Shown here in pieces: positions 1 to 9,567 of a stretch of 64,000 nucleotides of DNA. Position numbers and translations under genes: made by a program. Numbering within the stretch: position 1 is the stretch's first letter; each line of letters opens with the position of its first letter. The notes below the pieces were generated by a model that searched no databases, had not been told where the DNA came from, and saw only the letters and a list, made by a program, of their open reading frames with translations. The stretch is from Corynebacterium lactis (lineage in GTDB: Bacteria; Actinomycetota; Actinomycetes; Mycobacteriales; Mycobacteriaceae). Location: assembly GCF_900519355.1 (NCBI RefSeq), contig NZ_ULHE01000003.1, forward strand, positions 124,001 to 188,000. The letters are read 5' to 3'.

Positions 1-417
1 CTCGTGCGCCTCGACGTCGCCTGGCGCGATGCCACCGAGCAGGCGTGGCAGGCGGAAGTCCGCACCGCGCAGGGCCGTACCGTTCCCGCGTCGGAAACCC
101 TGTGGATGCGTGCCCGTGAGGTATGGATCCACGCGGTCGACCTCAAGGTCAAGGCTGCTTTCGAAGACATTCCCGAGGTCATCCTGCGCACGCTGCTGCC
201 GGAGATCGCCGGCAAGTGGCGCAGTGGCGGCGTCGGAAGCGAACTGGCGCTCGTCGACGCCTCCTCGGGCAACCGCATCGAGGTCTCCCCCGGCTCCGCG
301 ACGGTTGAGGTTCACGGCGATCTGCCCGGCCTGGTCCGCTGGGCCACGGGTCGCGGCGGCGAGGGGGTCCGGCTTGCCGACGGCTCTGCCGCGCCCGAAC
401 CTCCCCGCTGGCTGTAG
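1..417 (+). CDS. Maleylpyruvate isomerase family mycothiol-dependent enzyme, C-terminal part
   Basis: The reading frame is open from the first base of the window, so the 5' part of this gene is missing. The visible 138 codons contain the segment LWMRAREVWIHAVDL, which resembles the region in mycothiol-dependent maleylpyruvate isomerase (MDMPI) proteins that carries a conserved WxHxxDL histidine. It is followed by the small alpha/beta C-terminal domain with a VHGDLPGLVRWATGR segment, also typical of the family. Members use mycothiol as a thiol cofactor in the cytoplasm; the substrate cannot be told from sequence. A mycothiol enzyme agrees with an actinobacterial host. It lies upstream of rplY with a 231-bp gap, so it is probably not co-transcribed. 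Confidence 0.75.
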   Translation, partial: LVRLDVAWRDATEQAWQAEVRTAQGRTVPASETLWMRAREVWIHAVDLKVKAAFEDIPEVILRTLLPEIAGKWRSGGVGSELALVDASSGNRIEVSPGSATVEVHGDLPGLVRWATGRGGEGVRLADGSAAPEPPRWL

Positions 418-459
418 CGACGCGCCCGGAAAATGACGACACTGGACGACCCGTCTAGT

Positions 460-489
460 TTGTTATTTCTCCGGGCGCTCTACTACACT
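460..489 (+). promoter_or_regulatory. Possible promoter of rplY
   Basis: TTGTTA (460-465) and TACACT (484-489) are separated by 18 bases and lie about 160 bp before rplY. They fit a housekeeping sigma-factor promoter and imply a long leader. The rest of the 418-648 gap shows no convincing gene; a short open frame at 433-636 has no family signal. This call rests on consensus match only. Confidence 0.35.
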
Positions 490-648
490 CTTCCCGGTAA
501 GTCTCGGCGAGGGCGGCCCTATATCCAGTGGCTGCCGTTATCGACGCGACGCTCGCAGTCCCCACAGGCGCCCCACGGGTCCTTCCTGGATAGCGGCACG
601 TGCTCGACTCGACGACTCAATACACGAATCGTTTAGGAGTCCATTCCC

Positions 649-1290
649 ATGGCAAAGCCCAACATCATCAAGATTGAAGCTCGTAACCGCACCGAGTTCG
701 GCAAGGGTGCCGCCCGCCGCGCCCGCGTTGCCGGCGACATCCCGGTCGTCATCTACGGCGCGGACCTCGAGGCCCCGAAGCACATCCTGGTTGACTCCCT
801 GGAGTTCCACTCCATCGTCCGTAACCACGGCGTCAACGCTGTTCTGGACGTCGACATCGAGGGCGAGTCCCAGCTGTCCATGGTCAAGGCCGTTGACCAG
901 AACCCGCTGACCTTCAACATCGACCACGCCGACCTGCTCGCCATCCACCGTGGCGAGAAGGTTGAGGTCGAGGTTCCGGTCGTCGCCACCGGCGAGGTCG
1001 CCCCGGGCGCCCTGCTCATGCAGGATGCCGAGACCATCCTGGTCGTCGCTCCGGTTCTGTCCATTCCGGAAGAGATCGAGGTTTCCGTCGAGGGCGCCGA
1101 GATCGGCACCCAGATCCACGCCGGCTCCGTTGCCCTGCCGGAGGGCCTCGAGCTCGCCGACGACGCCGAGCTGCTCATCTTCAACATCGTCGAGCCGGAG
1201 GAGGACCCGGCCGGTGACGTCGATGCCGACATCGAGGGCATGGGCGAGGCCGAGCTGCCGACCGAGACCGCCGAGGGCGAGGGCGAGTAA
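649..1290 (+). CDS. rplY: 50S ribosomal protein L25 / general stress protein Ctc
   Basis: A 213-residue protein of the long Ctc type: an N-terminal L25 5S-rRNA-binding domain (about 1-95, with FGKGAARRARVAGDIPVVIYG near the start) followed by a TL5-type beta domain (about 100-190) and an acidic, Glu-rich tail. Starting MAKPNIIKIEARNRTEFGKG matches actinobacterial L25 starts. The ATG is preceded by TTTAGGAG about 10 bases upstream. It binds 5S rRNA in the large subunit. A strong Rho-independent terminator follows directly, so the gene is probably transcribed alone. In many actinobacteria pth follows rplY; here a siderophore operon lies between them. Confidence 0.97.
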   Translation: MAKPNIIKIEARNRTEFGKGAARRARVAGDIPVVIYGADLEAPKHILVDSLEFHSIVRNHGVNAVLDVDIEGESQLSMVKAVDQNPLTFNIDHADLLAIHRGEKVEVEVPVVATGEVAPGALLMQDAETILVVAPVLSIPEEIEVSVEGAEIGTQIHAGSVALPEGLELADDAELLIFNIVEPEEDPAGDVDADIEGMGEAELPTETAEGEGE

Positions 1291-1325
1291 TTCTCGCGCG
1301 CGAGTAATCACCTCGTAGAAAATTC

Positions 1326-1356
1326 AAGGGGACGGAAATCTTCCGTCCCCTTTTTT
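1326..1356 (+). terminator. Rho-independent terminator of rplY
   Basis: AAGGGGACGGAA, a three-base loop (ATC), then TTCCGTCCCCTT runs into six T residues. The perfect 12-bp stem and T tract make this a canonical intrinsic terminator 36 bases after the rplY stop. Confidence 0.93.
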
Positions 1357-1379
1357 CGTGCTCCTCCCTGGCCGCCTCC

Positions 1380-2564
1380 CTATCGGCGCTGCCGCACCAT
1401 GAGGGCCAGAGCTGGGGCGATGAGCACCGCGTTGCCGACTGCCATGGCGACGGCCATCGCGGGCACTCCCCCGGCGTCGGCGACAACGCCGAATACGAAC
1501 GCACCCGCGGGGATCAGCACGCGGTCCGTCTGGGAGATACCTGAGAAGAGGCCTCGGTGCTCCTCGGGGGCGAGCAGGAGGGTCGCTGCCCTGTTGGAGG
1601 TGCGGTAGAGCTGGCCCACCAGCCCAATCGCCCCGACTGCGGCCAGGCCCGCCGCCGCGGGAAGGGCCCCGGAGCAGGCCAGGGCCAGCGTCGGCAAGCT
1701 AAGCGCCGCGGCGGAGACCGCGGCAATCGCGCCCGGACGCGGCGGCAGCAGCCTCTTGAGGCACACCGCGCCCACGACGGCGCCGAGCCCGCCCGCTGCG
1801 GAGAGGTAGGCGATACCTGCCTGCGCGCCCCCTCCGAAGACGGTGTGGGCGATTACCGGCAGCATCGCCGTGTAGGGGAAGATGCACAGCATCGGGCCCG
1901 CGGCGAGGATCAGCTGGGCGCCGAGCCGGAGGCTGCGGCGCACCTCGCGCGCGGCGACCGGCCACGGGGAGGCCGACGGTCGGGACTGGGCAGCGGGGGC
2001 GGCGTCGGGGCGCATGCGGGGCAGGACCAGGCAGGTCACCGCGGAGGCTGCGTAACCCAGCCCGCAGGCGGCGATGGCCAGCGCGGCGCCCCCGAAGCTC
2101 ATCAGCACGCCGGCCGCACCTGGCCCGATGGCCAGGGACAGGGTCAGCGCCAGGGAGAGCGAGGACATGGACTTCATCAGCCCCTCCCTCCCGCTGATGC
2201 GGGCCAGCGTCGCGTTGCGAATCGCGGGCTCGGCCGAGGTCACCGCCGAGCGCACCGCGACGAGCGCAACGACCGGCCAGACGCTGCCGCCGGCATGCAT
2301 GACCCCGGCGCACGCGAAGGTCATCGCGGCCCCAACGCCGAGCACCGCCGCCAACAGGCGCGTCGGCTCGGTGCGGTCGGCCCGTGCGCCCAGCCTCGGC
2401 GCGGCGACGATGAGCGGCACTAAGCGCGCCAGGGTCACCACGCCCACCATCGTCGACGAGCCCGTCGAGTGATAGACCCACCAGTTCAGCGCCACCAGCT
2501 CCGCGGCGCCGGCGATCCTGGACACCAGCGCCTGCCCAATGAGAATCTCGATTGGTCGCCCCAC
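1380..2564 (-). CDS. MFS transporter, probable siderophore exporter (CiuF-like)
   Basis: A 394-residue hydrophobic protein with about 12 membrane segments and a compact MFS layout. It begins MGRPIEILIGQALVSRIAG, and an R-x-G-x-R-A-D-R-type loop (GARADRTEPTRL) sits between helices 2 and 3, as in EntS-like exporters. It is the last gene of the minus-strand siderophore operon, starting 3 bases after the stop of the NIS synthetase gene, so the two are probably translated together. The position after ciuE matches ciuF of the corynebactin locus of C. diphtheriae. Export of the siderophore made by the neighbouring synthetase is an inference from context. Confidence 0.8.
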   Translation of the reverse strand: MGRPIEILIGQALVSRIAGAAELVALNWWVYHSTGSSTMVGVVTLARLVPLIVAAPRLGARADRTEPTRLLAAVLGVGAAMTFACAGVMHAGGSVWPVVALVAVRSAVTSAEPAIRNATLARISGREGLMKSMSSLSLALTLSLAIGPGAAGVLMSFGGAALAIAACGLGYAASAVTCLVLPRMRPDAAPAAQSRPSASPWPVAAREVRRSLRLGAQLILAAGPMLCIFPYTAMLPVIAHTVFGGGAQAGIAYLSAAGGLGAVVGAVCLKRLLPPRPGAIAAVSAAALSLPTLALACSGALPAAAGLAAVGAIGLVGQLYRTSNRAATLLLAPEEHRGLFSGISQTDRVLIPAGAFVFGVVADAGGVPAMAVAMAVGNAVLIAPALALMVRQRR

Positions 2565-2567
2565 GGC

Positions 2568-5500
2568 CTACACCCCGCGTGCCGACGCGCCGACCAGCGG
2601 ATTCGGCTGCTCGAGGTAGATGTCGGCCCCCGACTCGGTCAGCCCCATGGACAAGAACCCCTTGCGCCGGATGGTGGGTCTCCGGATCCAGGCGGCGTCC
2701 CCTTCGGGGATTGGCAGCTCGGCCTGCTCGCATACGCGCTCGATCTGCACCCGCACCCGCCCCCACAGCTCCTCGGGGTCGCAGCCGCGCGCCGCGGCGT
2801 ACTCGCCGACGATGCCGTCGAGGTTGCCGAAGACGCAGGCGTAGAAGCCCTTGTTGAGAAACTCCTCGTAGTCGCAGGTCAGCGTCATGGCACCGCCCTC
2901 GAAGGCCTCGAGGGCCGCGTCTGCGCCCCAGCTCCTCAGGCGCGGCTCCAGCGCCCGCAGCCCGGAGAAGTCCCGAAGCAGCAGGCCCCGGTAGGCGGGC
3001 TTGTCCCCGCTGAGGTCGATGCGGACCATCGTGTTTTGCAGGTGCTGCTCCAAGGCTATGCCGTGGAAGAACATGAGGCCGAACACCGTGGCGACCAGGT
3101 CGTAGACGTAGTCGTCGAAGAAGCCCGGCGCGATGTCGGCCAGCGGGCTCGGCAGGGCTCCGTCGTGGCCGCGCAGCGCCGAGGCGCTCACCGCCACCTC
3201 GCCGTCGCGCAGGTAGGGCGCGGTGTCGTCGCGAAGCAGCACGGATAGGCCGCGCTGCCGGGCCTTCGTCTGCGCTCCCCCGCGCGCCAGGGCAGCGCCG
3301 GCTACCTCCGGCACGACGCTCACCCTCGGGCGCAGGCCCGCGTGCCGACGCAGGTCCTCCACGGCCTCGGCCACCAGCGCCGCGACCCTGGGGGTGCCCA
3401 GCGCGCTGTCCTGCGAGATGGAGCGCCGGGTGGAGGTCAGCACCACATCGACGGCGCATTTGAGGAAGGGCCGCTGCCCGCTGGCCCCCGGCGCGTGCGG
3501 GATGAGGGTGCGCAGCGAAATGGTCGGCCGGGCGGCCAGGGTGAGCTGCGGGATGACGACGATGTCGCCGCGGTCACGCTCGTCGGCGTAGGCGTCGGCT
3601 ATGACGTGGCGAAGCTGCCAGGGATGTACCGGAAGGATGTCGAACGTCACGCCGGGGCGCGCCCGCTCGAGGTGCCGGCGCGCCGCGCGGAGGTGTCCGG
3701 GGAAGTGCTCTTCCAGCAGTGCCTGCACAGCGTCGGCCCCGGACAACAGCCCGCGGGCGACGCCGACGAAGCGCAGGTCGACGGTGGTCCCGGACTCGGG
3801 GCCGAAGGCGGCGGACTCCTCCAGGCTAAAGCCGCGGCGCAGCTTCGCCAGCGGGTGCACGTTGTGCCCTGTGATTCCGAGCGAATCGGCCGTCGCTGTG
3901 GCCTCGTGCGGAGGGAGCGAGCGCAGCAGGTCCCAGTAGCTTTCGGGTACTGGTGCGACCCGGCGCGCGACCTGGGCGCGAACCAGCGCCAGGTTCTCGG
4001 CTGCGTTGTCGAGGTCCGCCTCCAGCGGGGCCAGGTCCGAGGGGCCCAGGCCCTCCTCGGCCGCGGCGGTGTCGACGCGGCGGCGCAGTTCCCGGTCGGC
4101 CCACTGCCGCCAGGGGTCGATCCGTTCGCGCAGGTCCTCTTCGCCGAGGAGGTCGGGCCCGGCCAGCGGGTTGACCTCGGCGATGTAGTCCTGCTCGGTC
4201 ACCGCACCGGACAGCCTCATTCCCAGCACGCGCTTGACCGGGAGGACCTCGCCGAGCAGGCGGCCGAATACTGTCTCCGCCCTGTCTCCAGCGACGTCCG
4301 CACCTGCGGCGCGGGTGCGGCGGTATTCGTCGGCAAGCTGCTGCGCGATGCAGCGGTCGACGCGGCGGCGGTCCTTCTCGGCAAGCGCCGCGGCGTCCTG
4401 CAGGTGGCGGTAGAGGTTCGCGACCAGTGGGTAGAAGACCTTATCGACGACCCGGGTGAGGTCGTCCTCGACCAGGGCCGTGCCGCGCAGGCCAGCGACC
4501 AGGTCGCCGCCTCCCAGCGGGCCGCCGGTGAAGATTCGGCAGCCGCCGAGGTCGCGGACAACGACGCGGGTGGGCATCCCTTCGCGCAGCACGACGACGG
4601 TGTTCTGCGGGTGCGGCTCCACCGCAACACCCCAGCGGGCCAGCAGCGCAGCGGCCGGCACGAAGAGCAGCCGGCCCAGGGCCGCAAACCACTCGTCGGC
4701 GCGGCCGGGGCCGCCAATCTCGGCGAGCAGGTCGGCCAGGACCTGGTTGCCGGTCAGCGGGTTGCGGGAGATTAGGGTGGCCACCGGCATGGCGACCTCG
4801 TCGTCGGCAAGCCCAGCGGCGGGGTCAGTGCGCAGGACCGCGCCGAAGCAGTGGGCGCGCAGGCCCTCGCCCGCGGCCCAGCGGATTGCGGCGACGTCGC
4901 GGGCGATGTCGAAGCCCGGCGCGTCCTCGCAGGTTCGGGGGTTGAACCCGGTGTCCAGGGAGAGGATTTCGCCGATTTCCTCCGAGATTGGCGGGGCGGC
5001 CACGGCCCCGGCGGAGATGCCGCGGACGGCCCCGGTCAGCTGGATTTCGACCGCGACCTTGATGTGCATGGCGCCGACGCCGTCGCTGACGCGCAGCGTG
5101 CGCACCGACATGAGCGGCTCCGCGGTGGCCGTGACGCCCAGCAGTACGACCTCGCCGGTGGCTATTTCCCCGGCGAACTCGGCGGCTATGACGTTGTCCC
5201 ACTGGAAGGGATGGACCGGGATGACCGCGTATTCCTCCAGCCCGCGGCGGGCCAATTCCCCGGCGATGTCGGCGCCGAGCTGCGGCAGGTGCTCGCGGAT
5301 GGCTGCCAGCGCCGCCTGCCCGGTCGCCTCGACCGCCCGGGAGCCACGGCGGCGAAGCGCAGTGGCAGGGTCTCGGTCTGCTCTGGCAGCACGCGGGGCC
5401 AGTAGTCCCCGATTCCGAGCGAGGTCTTCGCCGCGGGGCTGGCCGGGTGACCGTCGCAGACGAGCTGCTCGCAGCGGGCCAGCAGCGCGGATGGGCTGCG

Positions 5501-5878
5501 GTCCCGGGGCGCGCAGCGGCGGCGCAGGGCCTCAATCAGTTCGGAGTACGTCCCGGCCCGCCCCGCCGAATGCCCCGCCAAGCGCTCGGCCTCCCACCGG
5601 TCGGCGATTCCCTGCCTCGCCCTTTGCAGCCCGACAACGCTGTCCGCAATCTCTGCACAGGCGCGGTCGAGGTTGGTGGCTTCGACGGTGAGCAACCCCT
5701 CGCGGGCCAGCTGCCGCAGGAGCTCCGCGGGTGCCTCATTGGAATCCACGAGGGCTACGCACCGCTGCTCGGCCCCCTTGCCCGTATCGAGGAGGCGCTC
5801 CGACCTCAGGGCATCGACGAGCCGGCGGCTGATCTCGGCTTCACAGTTGCTGCTATTTATATATACGCTTTGCGACAT
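2568..5878 (-). pseudogene. ciuE: Double-module NIS siderophore synthetase (CiuE-like, IucA/IucC family), interrupted by a one-base frameshift
   Basis: Two overlapping frames together encode one protein: residues up to LPLRFAAVAPG lie in one frame, and ATGQAALAAIREHLPQLG onward in another. Adding one base at the CCCGGG near 5336-5341 joins them into exactly 1,103 codons. IucA/IucC synthetases are usually about 600 residues; this one holds two modules. Module 1 shows VIPVHPFQWDNV, HIKVAVEIQLTG and EPHPQNTVV. Module 2 shows ILPVHPWQLRHV, LKCAVDVVLTSTRR and LEQHLQNTMV. These are the repeated HPWQ, K-x-x-x-x-x-x-x-T and HxQN signatures of the ATP-dependent carboxylate-amine ligases. A two-module CiuE that makes corynebactin is known in C. 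diphtheriae. The ATG at 5878 follows a DtxR-like box; a TTG at 5887 is an alternative start. Real loss of function and assembly error cannot be separated here. Confidence 0.85.
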
Positions 5879-5879
5879 G

Positions 5880-5898
5880 GTAGCCAAGGCTACCCTTA
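5880..5898 (-). promoter_or_regulatory. DtxR-like iron box before ciuE
   Basis: Read on the minus strand, TAAGGGTAGCCTTGGCTAC agrees with the DtxR consensus TWAGGTTAGSCTAACCTWA at about 14 of 19 positions by eye, and GGTAGCC/GGCTACC forms a perfect 7-bp inverted repeat. It sits directly upstream of the ciuE ATG and just after the ciuD stop, so it could give ciuE its own iron-repressed promoter inside the operon. Confidence 0.5.
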
Positions 5899-5899
5899 T

Positions 5900-6700
5900 C
5901 TACTTCTGTATGCCATAGGCGATGGGCAGATTGCGTCCCGTCTCCGGGTCCCGCACCATCAGCGTCGAGATGCCGAAAGCGCGCCTGATCAGGTCGGAGT
6001 CAAGGGTCGCCGCAGTGCTACCCTGCTCCACAATTTCCCCGTCGCGCAGCACCACCACATGGTCGGAATACTTCGCCGCGTGCGCCATGTCGTGCACGAC
6101 CATCACAATCGTCCGCCCCCGACGGTTGAGCTCCTGGACCAGATCGAGAATCGCCACCTGGTGCGCCGGGTCGAGGAAAGTCGTCGGCTCGTCGAGAAGC
6201 ATGATGTCGGTCTCCTGCGCCAGCGTCATCGCGATCCACATCCGCTGCCGCTGTCCGCCCGACAGCGCCATCGCGTCCGCATCCAGGTAGTCCTCGATGC
6301 TCGTCTGCCGCGCCGCCGTCTCAATCGCCTCCATGTCCGCCCCGCTTAACGACGCGAACGCGCCGGCATAGGGGTAGCGGCCAAAGGCAATCAGCTCTCG
6401 GACGGTCATCCCCTCGGGGACCACGGGCTGCTGCGGCAGGAAGGACAGGCGGCGGGCGAACTCGCGCGCGCCGAAGCTGGAGGTCTCCCGCCCGTCCAGG
6501 ACTACCCGCCCGGCTGCGGGGCGCAGCTGGCGGCCGAGGACCTTCAGCAGCGTCGACTTGCCGCTGCCGTTGGGGCCGATCAGGGCGGTGATCTTGCCGT
6601 CGGGAATCTCCAGGGAGACGTCCTTGACGATCAGTTCCCCGCCGTAGCCCGCGGACATGGAGGCGCAGGACAGGGAGTGTTTCGTGACGTTACTGCTCAT
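5900..6700 (-). CDS. ciuD: Iron-siderophore ABC transporter ATP-binding protein (CiuD/FepC-like)
   Basis: A 266-residue ABC ATPase of the FepC/FhuC group. The Walker A motif is GPNGSGKST (about residues 42-50), the signature is LSGGQRQRMWIA and Walker B is DIMLLDEPTTFLD, followed by the H-loop VVHDMAHA. It energises uptake of a ferric siderophore at the inner face of the membrane together with the two permeases encoded upstream in the operon. It starts 6 bases after the ciuC stop. A stop-to-start gap of 21 bases, with a DtxR-like box in it, separates it from ciuE. Confidence 0.92.
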   Translation of the reverse strand: MSSNVTKHSLSCASMSAGYGGELIVKDVSLEIPDGKITALIGPNGSGKSTLLKVLGRQLRPAAGRVVLDGRETSSFGAREFARRLSFLPQQPVVPEGMTVRELIAFGRYPYAGAFASLSGADMEAIETAARQTSIEDYLDADAMALSGGQRQRMWIAMTLAQETDIMLLDEPTTFLDPAHQVAILDLVQELNRRGRTIVMVVHDMAHAAKYSDHVVVLRDGEIVEQGSTAATLDSDLIRRAFGISTLMVRDPETGRNLPIAYGIQK

Positions 6701-6706
6701 GTGTTG

Positions 6707-7690
6707 CTACTTCCTCTTCACGCTCGTGACGCGGTGGACCAGGTAGATGAAGTACGGCGCTCCCGCGATCGCGATCAGCGCTCCGACGGGGATCTCTGTG
6801 GGCGCGAAGGCCCAGCGGCCCACGGCGTCCGCCGCGACCACCAAGGCAGCACCCGCAACCGCCGCGACCGGAATCTGGCGGGCTAGGTTCTGCCCCACCA
6901 GGAGCTTCGCCGCGTGCGGGATGATCAGACCGACGAAGCCCAGCACTCCTGCCGAGGCCACCGCCGCCGAGCCGCAGGCGACCGCGACGGCCAAGGCCAG
7001 CACCCGCAGCGCGGTGGAGCGCACGCCGATGCTGGACATCGTCGAGTCGTCCAGGACCAGGGTGTTGAAGTGCCGCGACGCCACCAGCGCCACGACCAGC
7101 CCCACCGCCACGACCGGAGCGACAGTCACCGCGTCCGACATGGTGCGGGCGTACAGCGAGCCCTTCAGCCAGGTCATCGCGGCGCCTGCCTCCGGGGCGA
7201 CGCGCACCAGCAGCAGCTGCGTCACCGCGGCGAGCCCCACCGATACCGCCACGCCGGTCAACGCCAGGCGCGCGGGGTCCGCGATCGCCCGGCCCGCCGC
7301 GGCGAACACGGCCAGCGCGCCGAGCAGCGAGCCCACGAACGCGATCGGGGTCAGGGCCAGCGGCGGCAGCGCGCCGAAGCCGAGCAGGGCCAGCACCGCC
7401 GCCAGCCCACCACCCGCCGTGATGCCGAGCGTGTCGGGCGCAGCGAGCGGATTGCGCAGCGCCGCCTGCAGCAAGCTGCCCGACACCGCCATCCCCACGC
7501 CCGCCAGCACGCCGACGACGATGCGGGGCATCCGGTAGCGCCAATAGAGCGCCTCGCCACCGAGCAGGCCGGAGGCGACGTCGGGAAGCGACTTGGACAC
7601 CGCGCCGATGCCGAGCCCCAGCAGGCAGGCCAGCACCAGGCAGAAGGAACACACGGCGAGCACGCCGAGAAAACGAGTCCTAGTGACCAC
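6707..7690 (-). CDS. ciuC: Iron-siderophore ABC transporter permease (FecCD family, CiuC-like)
   Basis: A 327-residue permease with about nine or ten membrane helices. FecCD hallmarks are visible: RMPRIVVGVLAGVGMAVSGSLLQ near residues 55-75, NPLAAPDTLGITAGGG, and GVLGFVGLIIPHAAKLLVG near the C-terminus. The frame is open to 7891, but upstream residues are Trp/Cys/Pro-rich and not family-like. A GTG at 7690 is preceded by AGGGAGG at the right distance, so it is taken as the start; it overlaps the end of ciuB by 11 bases, which suggests translational coupling. It forms the membrane channel with CiuB. Confidence 0.88.
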   Translation of the reverse strand: MVTRTRFLGVLAVCSFCLVLACLLGLGIGAVSKSLPDVASGLLGGEALYWRYRMPRIVVGVLAGVGMAVSGSLLQAALRNPLAAPDTLGITAGGGLAAVLALLGFGALPPLALTPIAFVGSLLGALAVFAAAGRAIADPARLALTGVAVSVGLAAVTQLLLVRVAPEAGAAMTWLKGSLYARTMSDAVTVAPVVAVGLVVALVASRHFNTLVLDDSTMSSIGVRSTALRVLALAVAVACGSAAVASAGVLGFVGLIIPHAAKLLVGQNLARQIPVAAVAGAALVVAADAVGRWAFAPTEIPVGALIAIAGAPYFIYLVHRVTSVKRK

Positions 7691-8677
7691 GGCGGCCACC
7701 TCCCTTCCGGCTAGCACCCATCGAGCGGATGCCCCACAGCAGCAGGGGCACGCCGGCAATGCCGGTGAGAATACCCACGGGGGTCTCCGCGGGCGCCCAC
7801 AGCAGCTGGCCGAGGCTGTCGGCGAGCAGCAGCGTCGTAGCTCCCACCACGGCGGCCACCACCAGGCTGCGCCGGTGCGTGCGTCCGGCAACGCGCTGCG
7901 CGACGACGGCCGCGAGCAGCCCCAGGAAACCGATTGGCCCGGCGGCGGCCACGCACGCCGCGGTCAGGACGACCGAGGCCACGATCGCCCCGGTTCGCAC
8001 CCGGGCGGGGTTGGCGCCGATCGCGCGGCTGACCGCGTCGCCGGTGCCCAGCGCGTCCAGGGCGCGGCCTCCGGCGACCAGGAGGGGAAAGAGCACCGCG
8101 AGTGCGACCAGCGCCGGCAGCAGGTCCGGCAGGCGCACGCCCGCGAGGCGCCCGTTCAGCCACGCCAGCACCGTCGTCAGCTGCGCCTCGTCGAGGACCA
8201 GGAAGATAGAGGTCAGCGCGCTGAACACGGCCGAGACGGCGATGCCGAGCAGCACCATCTTCTGTACCGCATTCGCGCCGCCGGCCTCGGGGCTGGCCCC
8301 GCGCATACTCAGCGAGATCGTGAAGGCCGCCGCGGCGCGCCGCCGATGAGGGCGCCCGGCAGCAGCAGCGCGCCGGTAGCAGACCCTGTCACGAAGGCCG
8401 CGGCCACGGCGCCGAACGCCGCACCGGCGTTGACGCCGGTGATGTGCGGGTCCGCCAGCGGGTTGGAGGTAGCGGTGCGCAGCAGCACGCCGCCGACGCC
8501 CAGGCAGGCACCGACGACGAGTGCGGCGAGGAGCCGATCACGGGCAAGGCTGCGCAACTCCGGATATAGCTGCGGGGCATCGACAGGGGCCGACACCCCG
8601 GAAATGCGGTAATACGACACCACCGCGATAGCTAGAACGCAGACAATCGCGCATATCCAGAAGGCACGGGAGCGCAT
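7680..8677 (-). pseudogene. ciuB: Iron-siderophore ABC transporter permease (FecCD family, CiuB-like), interrupted by a one-base frameshift
   Basis: The N-terminal 120 residues (RDRLLAALVVGACLGVGGV, NPLADPHITGVNAGAAFGAV, then LLPGALIGG) end in a stop at about 8309, and the remaining 208 residues (AAFTISLS, KMVLLGIAVSAVF, GPIGFLGLLAAVVAQRV) continue in another frame. Restoring one base in the GC-rich stretch 8325-8345 gives 332 residues, the normal FecCD length. The ATG at 8677 shares its A with the ciuA stop codon (TGATG), so translation is coupled. Because the family needs a continuous membrane bundle, the gene as written would be non-functional. Sequencing error is at least as likely as decay. 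Confidence 0.85.
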
Positions 8678-9567
8678 CAAGCGTTGATAATCTGATCTAG
8701 CATCGCCTCCGCGGCCAGCGGACCACGCGAGCGCGACCAGGTGTCCTGCTCCACGTCGACGATGTTCTTCACCACGTCGGCGTACGGGCTGGAACGGAAA
8801 CCCTCGGTGTCGTTATACAGGTACATGACATCGAGCTTCATGCCCGGCAGCTTATCGCCAGTCAGCTCTGCGACGTCCGTCTTGGACTCGATAGCGGACT
8901 TCTCCCCGTCGAAGCCGTACTCGTAGCCGACGGCGGTGAGCAGCGAACCTGCGAAGGAGTCCTTTACCCAGGTGTACAGGGTGTTTTTCGACCAGCCCAC
9001 CAGCGCTGCACGCGTGCCCGGAGTCACCTTGGCCTTCGCCTGGGCAACTTTGTCCTCGATGCGGGCGCGAATCTCCTTGGACTTGTCCTGTGCACCAACT
9101 TTGGTCGCGATGTCGTCCATCGCGTCGAGCACCTCGGTGTACGAAGTATCGCCGTAGGCCTCGGTCGGGGCGATTTCTTTCAGCTGATCCATGATTGCGC
9201 CCTGGCGGGCGGGGCTGGCGAGAATTAGGTCAGGCTCCAGCGACTGGATGACCTCGAGGTTCGGCTGCTTCGCTTGGCCTACCGACGTCGCCCCCTCCAG
9301 CTTGCCCTCAAGGGTCTTCGGCGCGGCCGACTTGCCAATCTCAACGATGCCGACCGGCGTGATTCCGAGCGCGTGGAGGATCTCCTCATAACGCCAATCC
9401 AACGCAACGACACGCATCGACGACGGGTCTTTCTTGGCGGCATTGTCCTGCCCGCCGGCGCACCCGGCGAGGACTAGCGCGAGCATGAGGGTGATTGCGA
9501 TAATGGCGGCGACTGCGGGCATTCGCCGGGAATCGCCCAGATTCCGGCGCGAAAGATAATTTTGCAT
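8677..9567 (-). CDS. ciuA: Iron-siderophore ABC transporter substrate-binding lipoprotein (CiuA-like)
   Basis: A 296-residue FepB/FhuD-type binding protein. The N-terminus has Arg residues, a hydrophobic segment and the lipobox ALVLAGC with Cys36, so it is expected to be a lipoprotein anchored outside the membrane. The periplasmic-binding-protein II-type domain shows MRVVALDWRYEEILHALGITPVG, NLEVIQSLEPDLILAS and a long central helix. It captures the ferric siderophore for CiuBCD. It is the first gene of the ciu operon, and its start codon lies next to an A/T-rich region with TTAGG half sites, consistent with iron control by DtxR. Confidence 0.9.
   Translation of the reverse strand: MQNYLSRRNLGDSRRMPAVAAIIAITLMLALVLAGCAGGQDNAAKKDPSSMRVVALDWRYEEILHALGITPVGIVEIGKSAAPKTLEGKLEGATSVGQAKQPNLEVIQSLEPDLILASPARQGAIMDQLKEIAPTEAYGDTSYTEVLDAMDDIATKVGAQDKSKEIRARIEDKVAQAKAKVTPGTRAALVGWSKNTLYTWVKDSFAGSLLTAVGYEYGFDGEKSAIESKTDVAELTGDKLPGMKLDVMYLYNDTEGFRSSPYADVVKNIVDVEQDTWSRSRGPLAAEAMLDQIINA

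Noticed and set aside
433..636. 67-codon frame before rplY
   Set aside because: No RBS and no coding character; it overlaps the likely promoter and leader of rplY.
1699..3459. 586-codon minus-strand frame across the MFS and ciuE genes
   Set aside because: It is an Arg/Ala/Gly-rich frame-shifted shadow that crosses two real genes on the same strand.
3342..4775. 477-codon plus-strand frame opposite ciuE
   Set aside because: Antisense shadow of a GC-rich gene; low-complexity Gln/Gly/Ala composition and no RBS.
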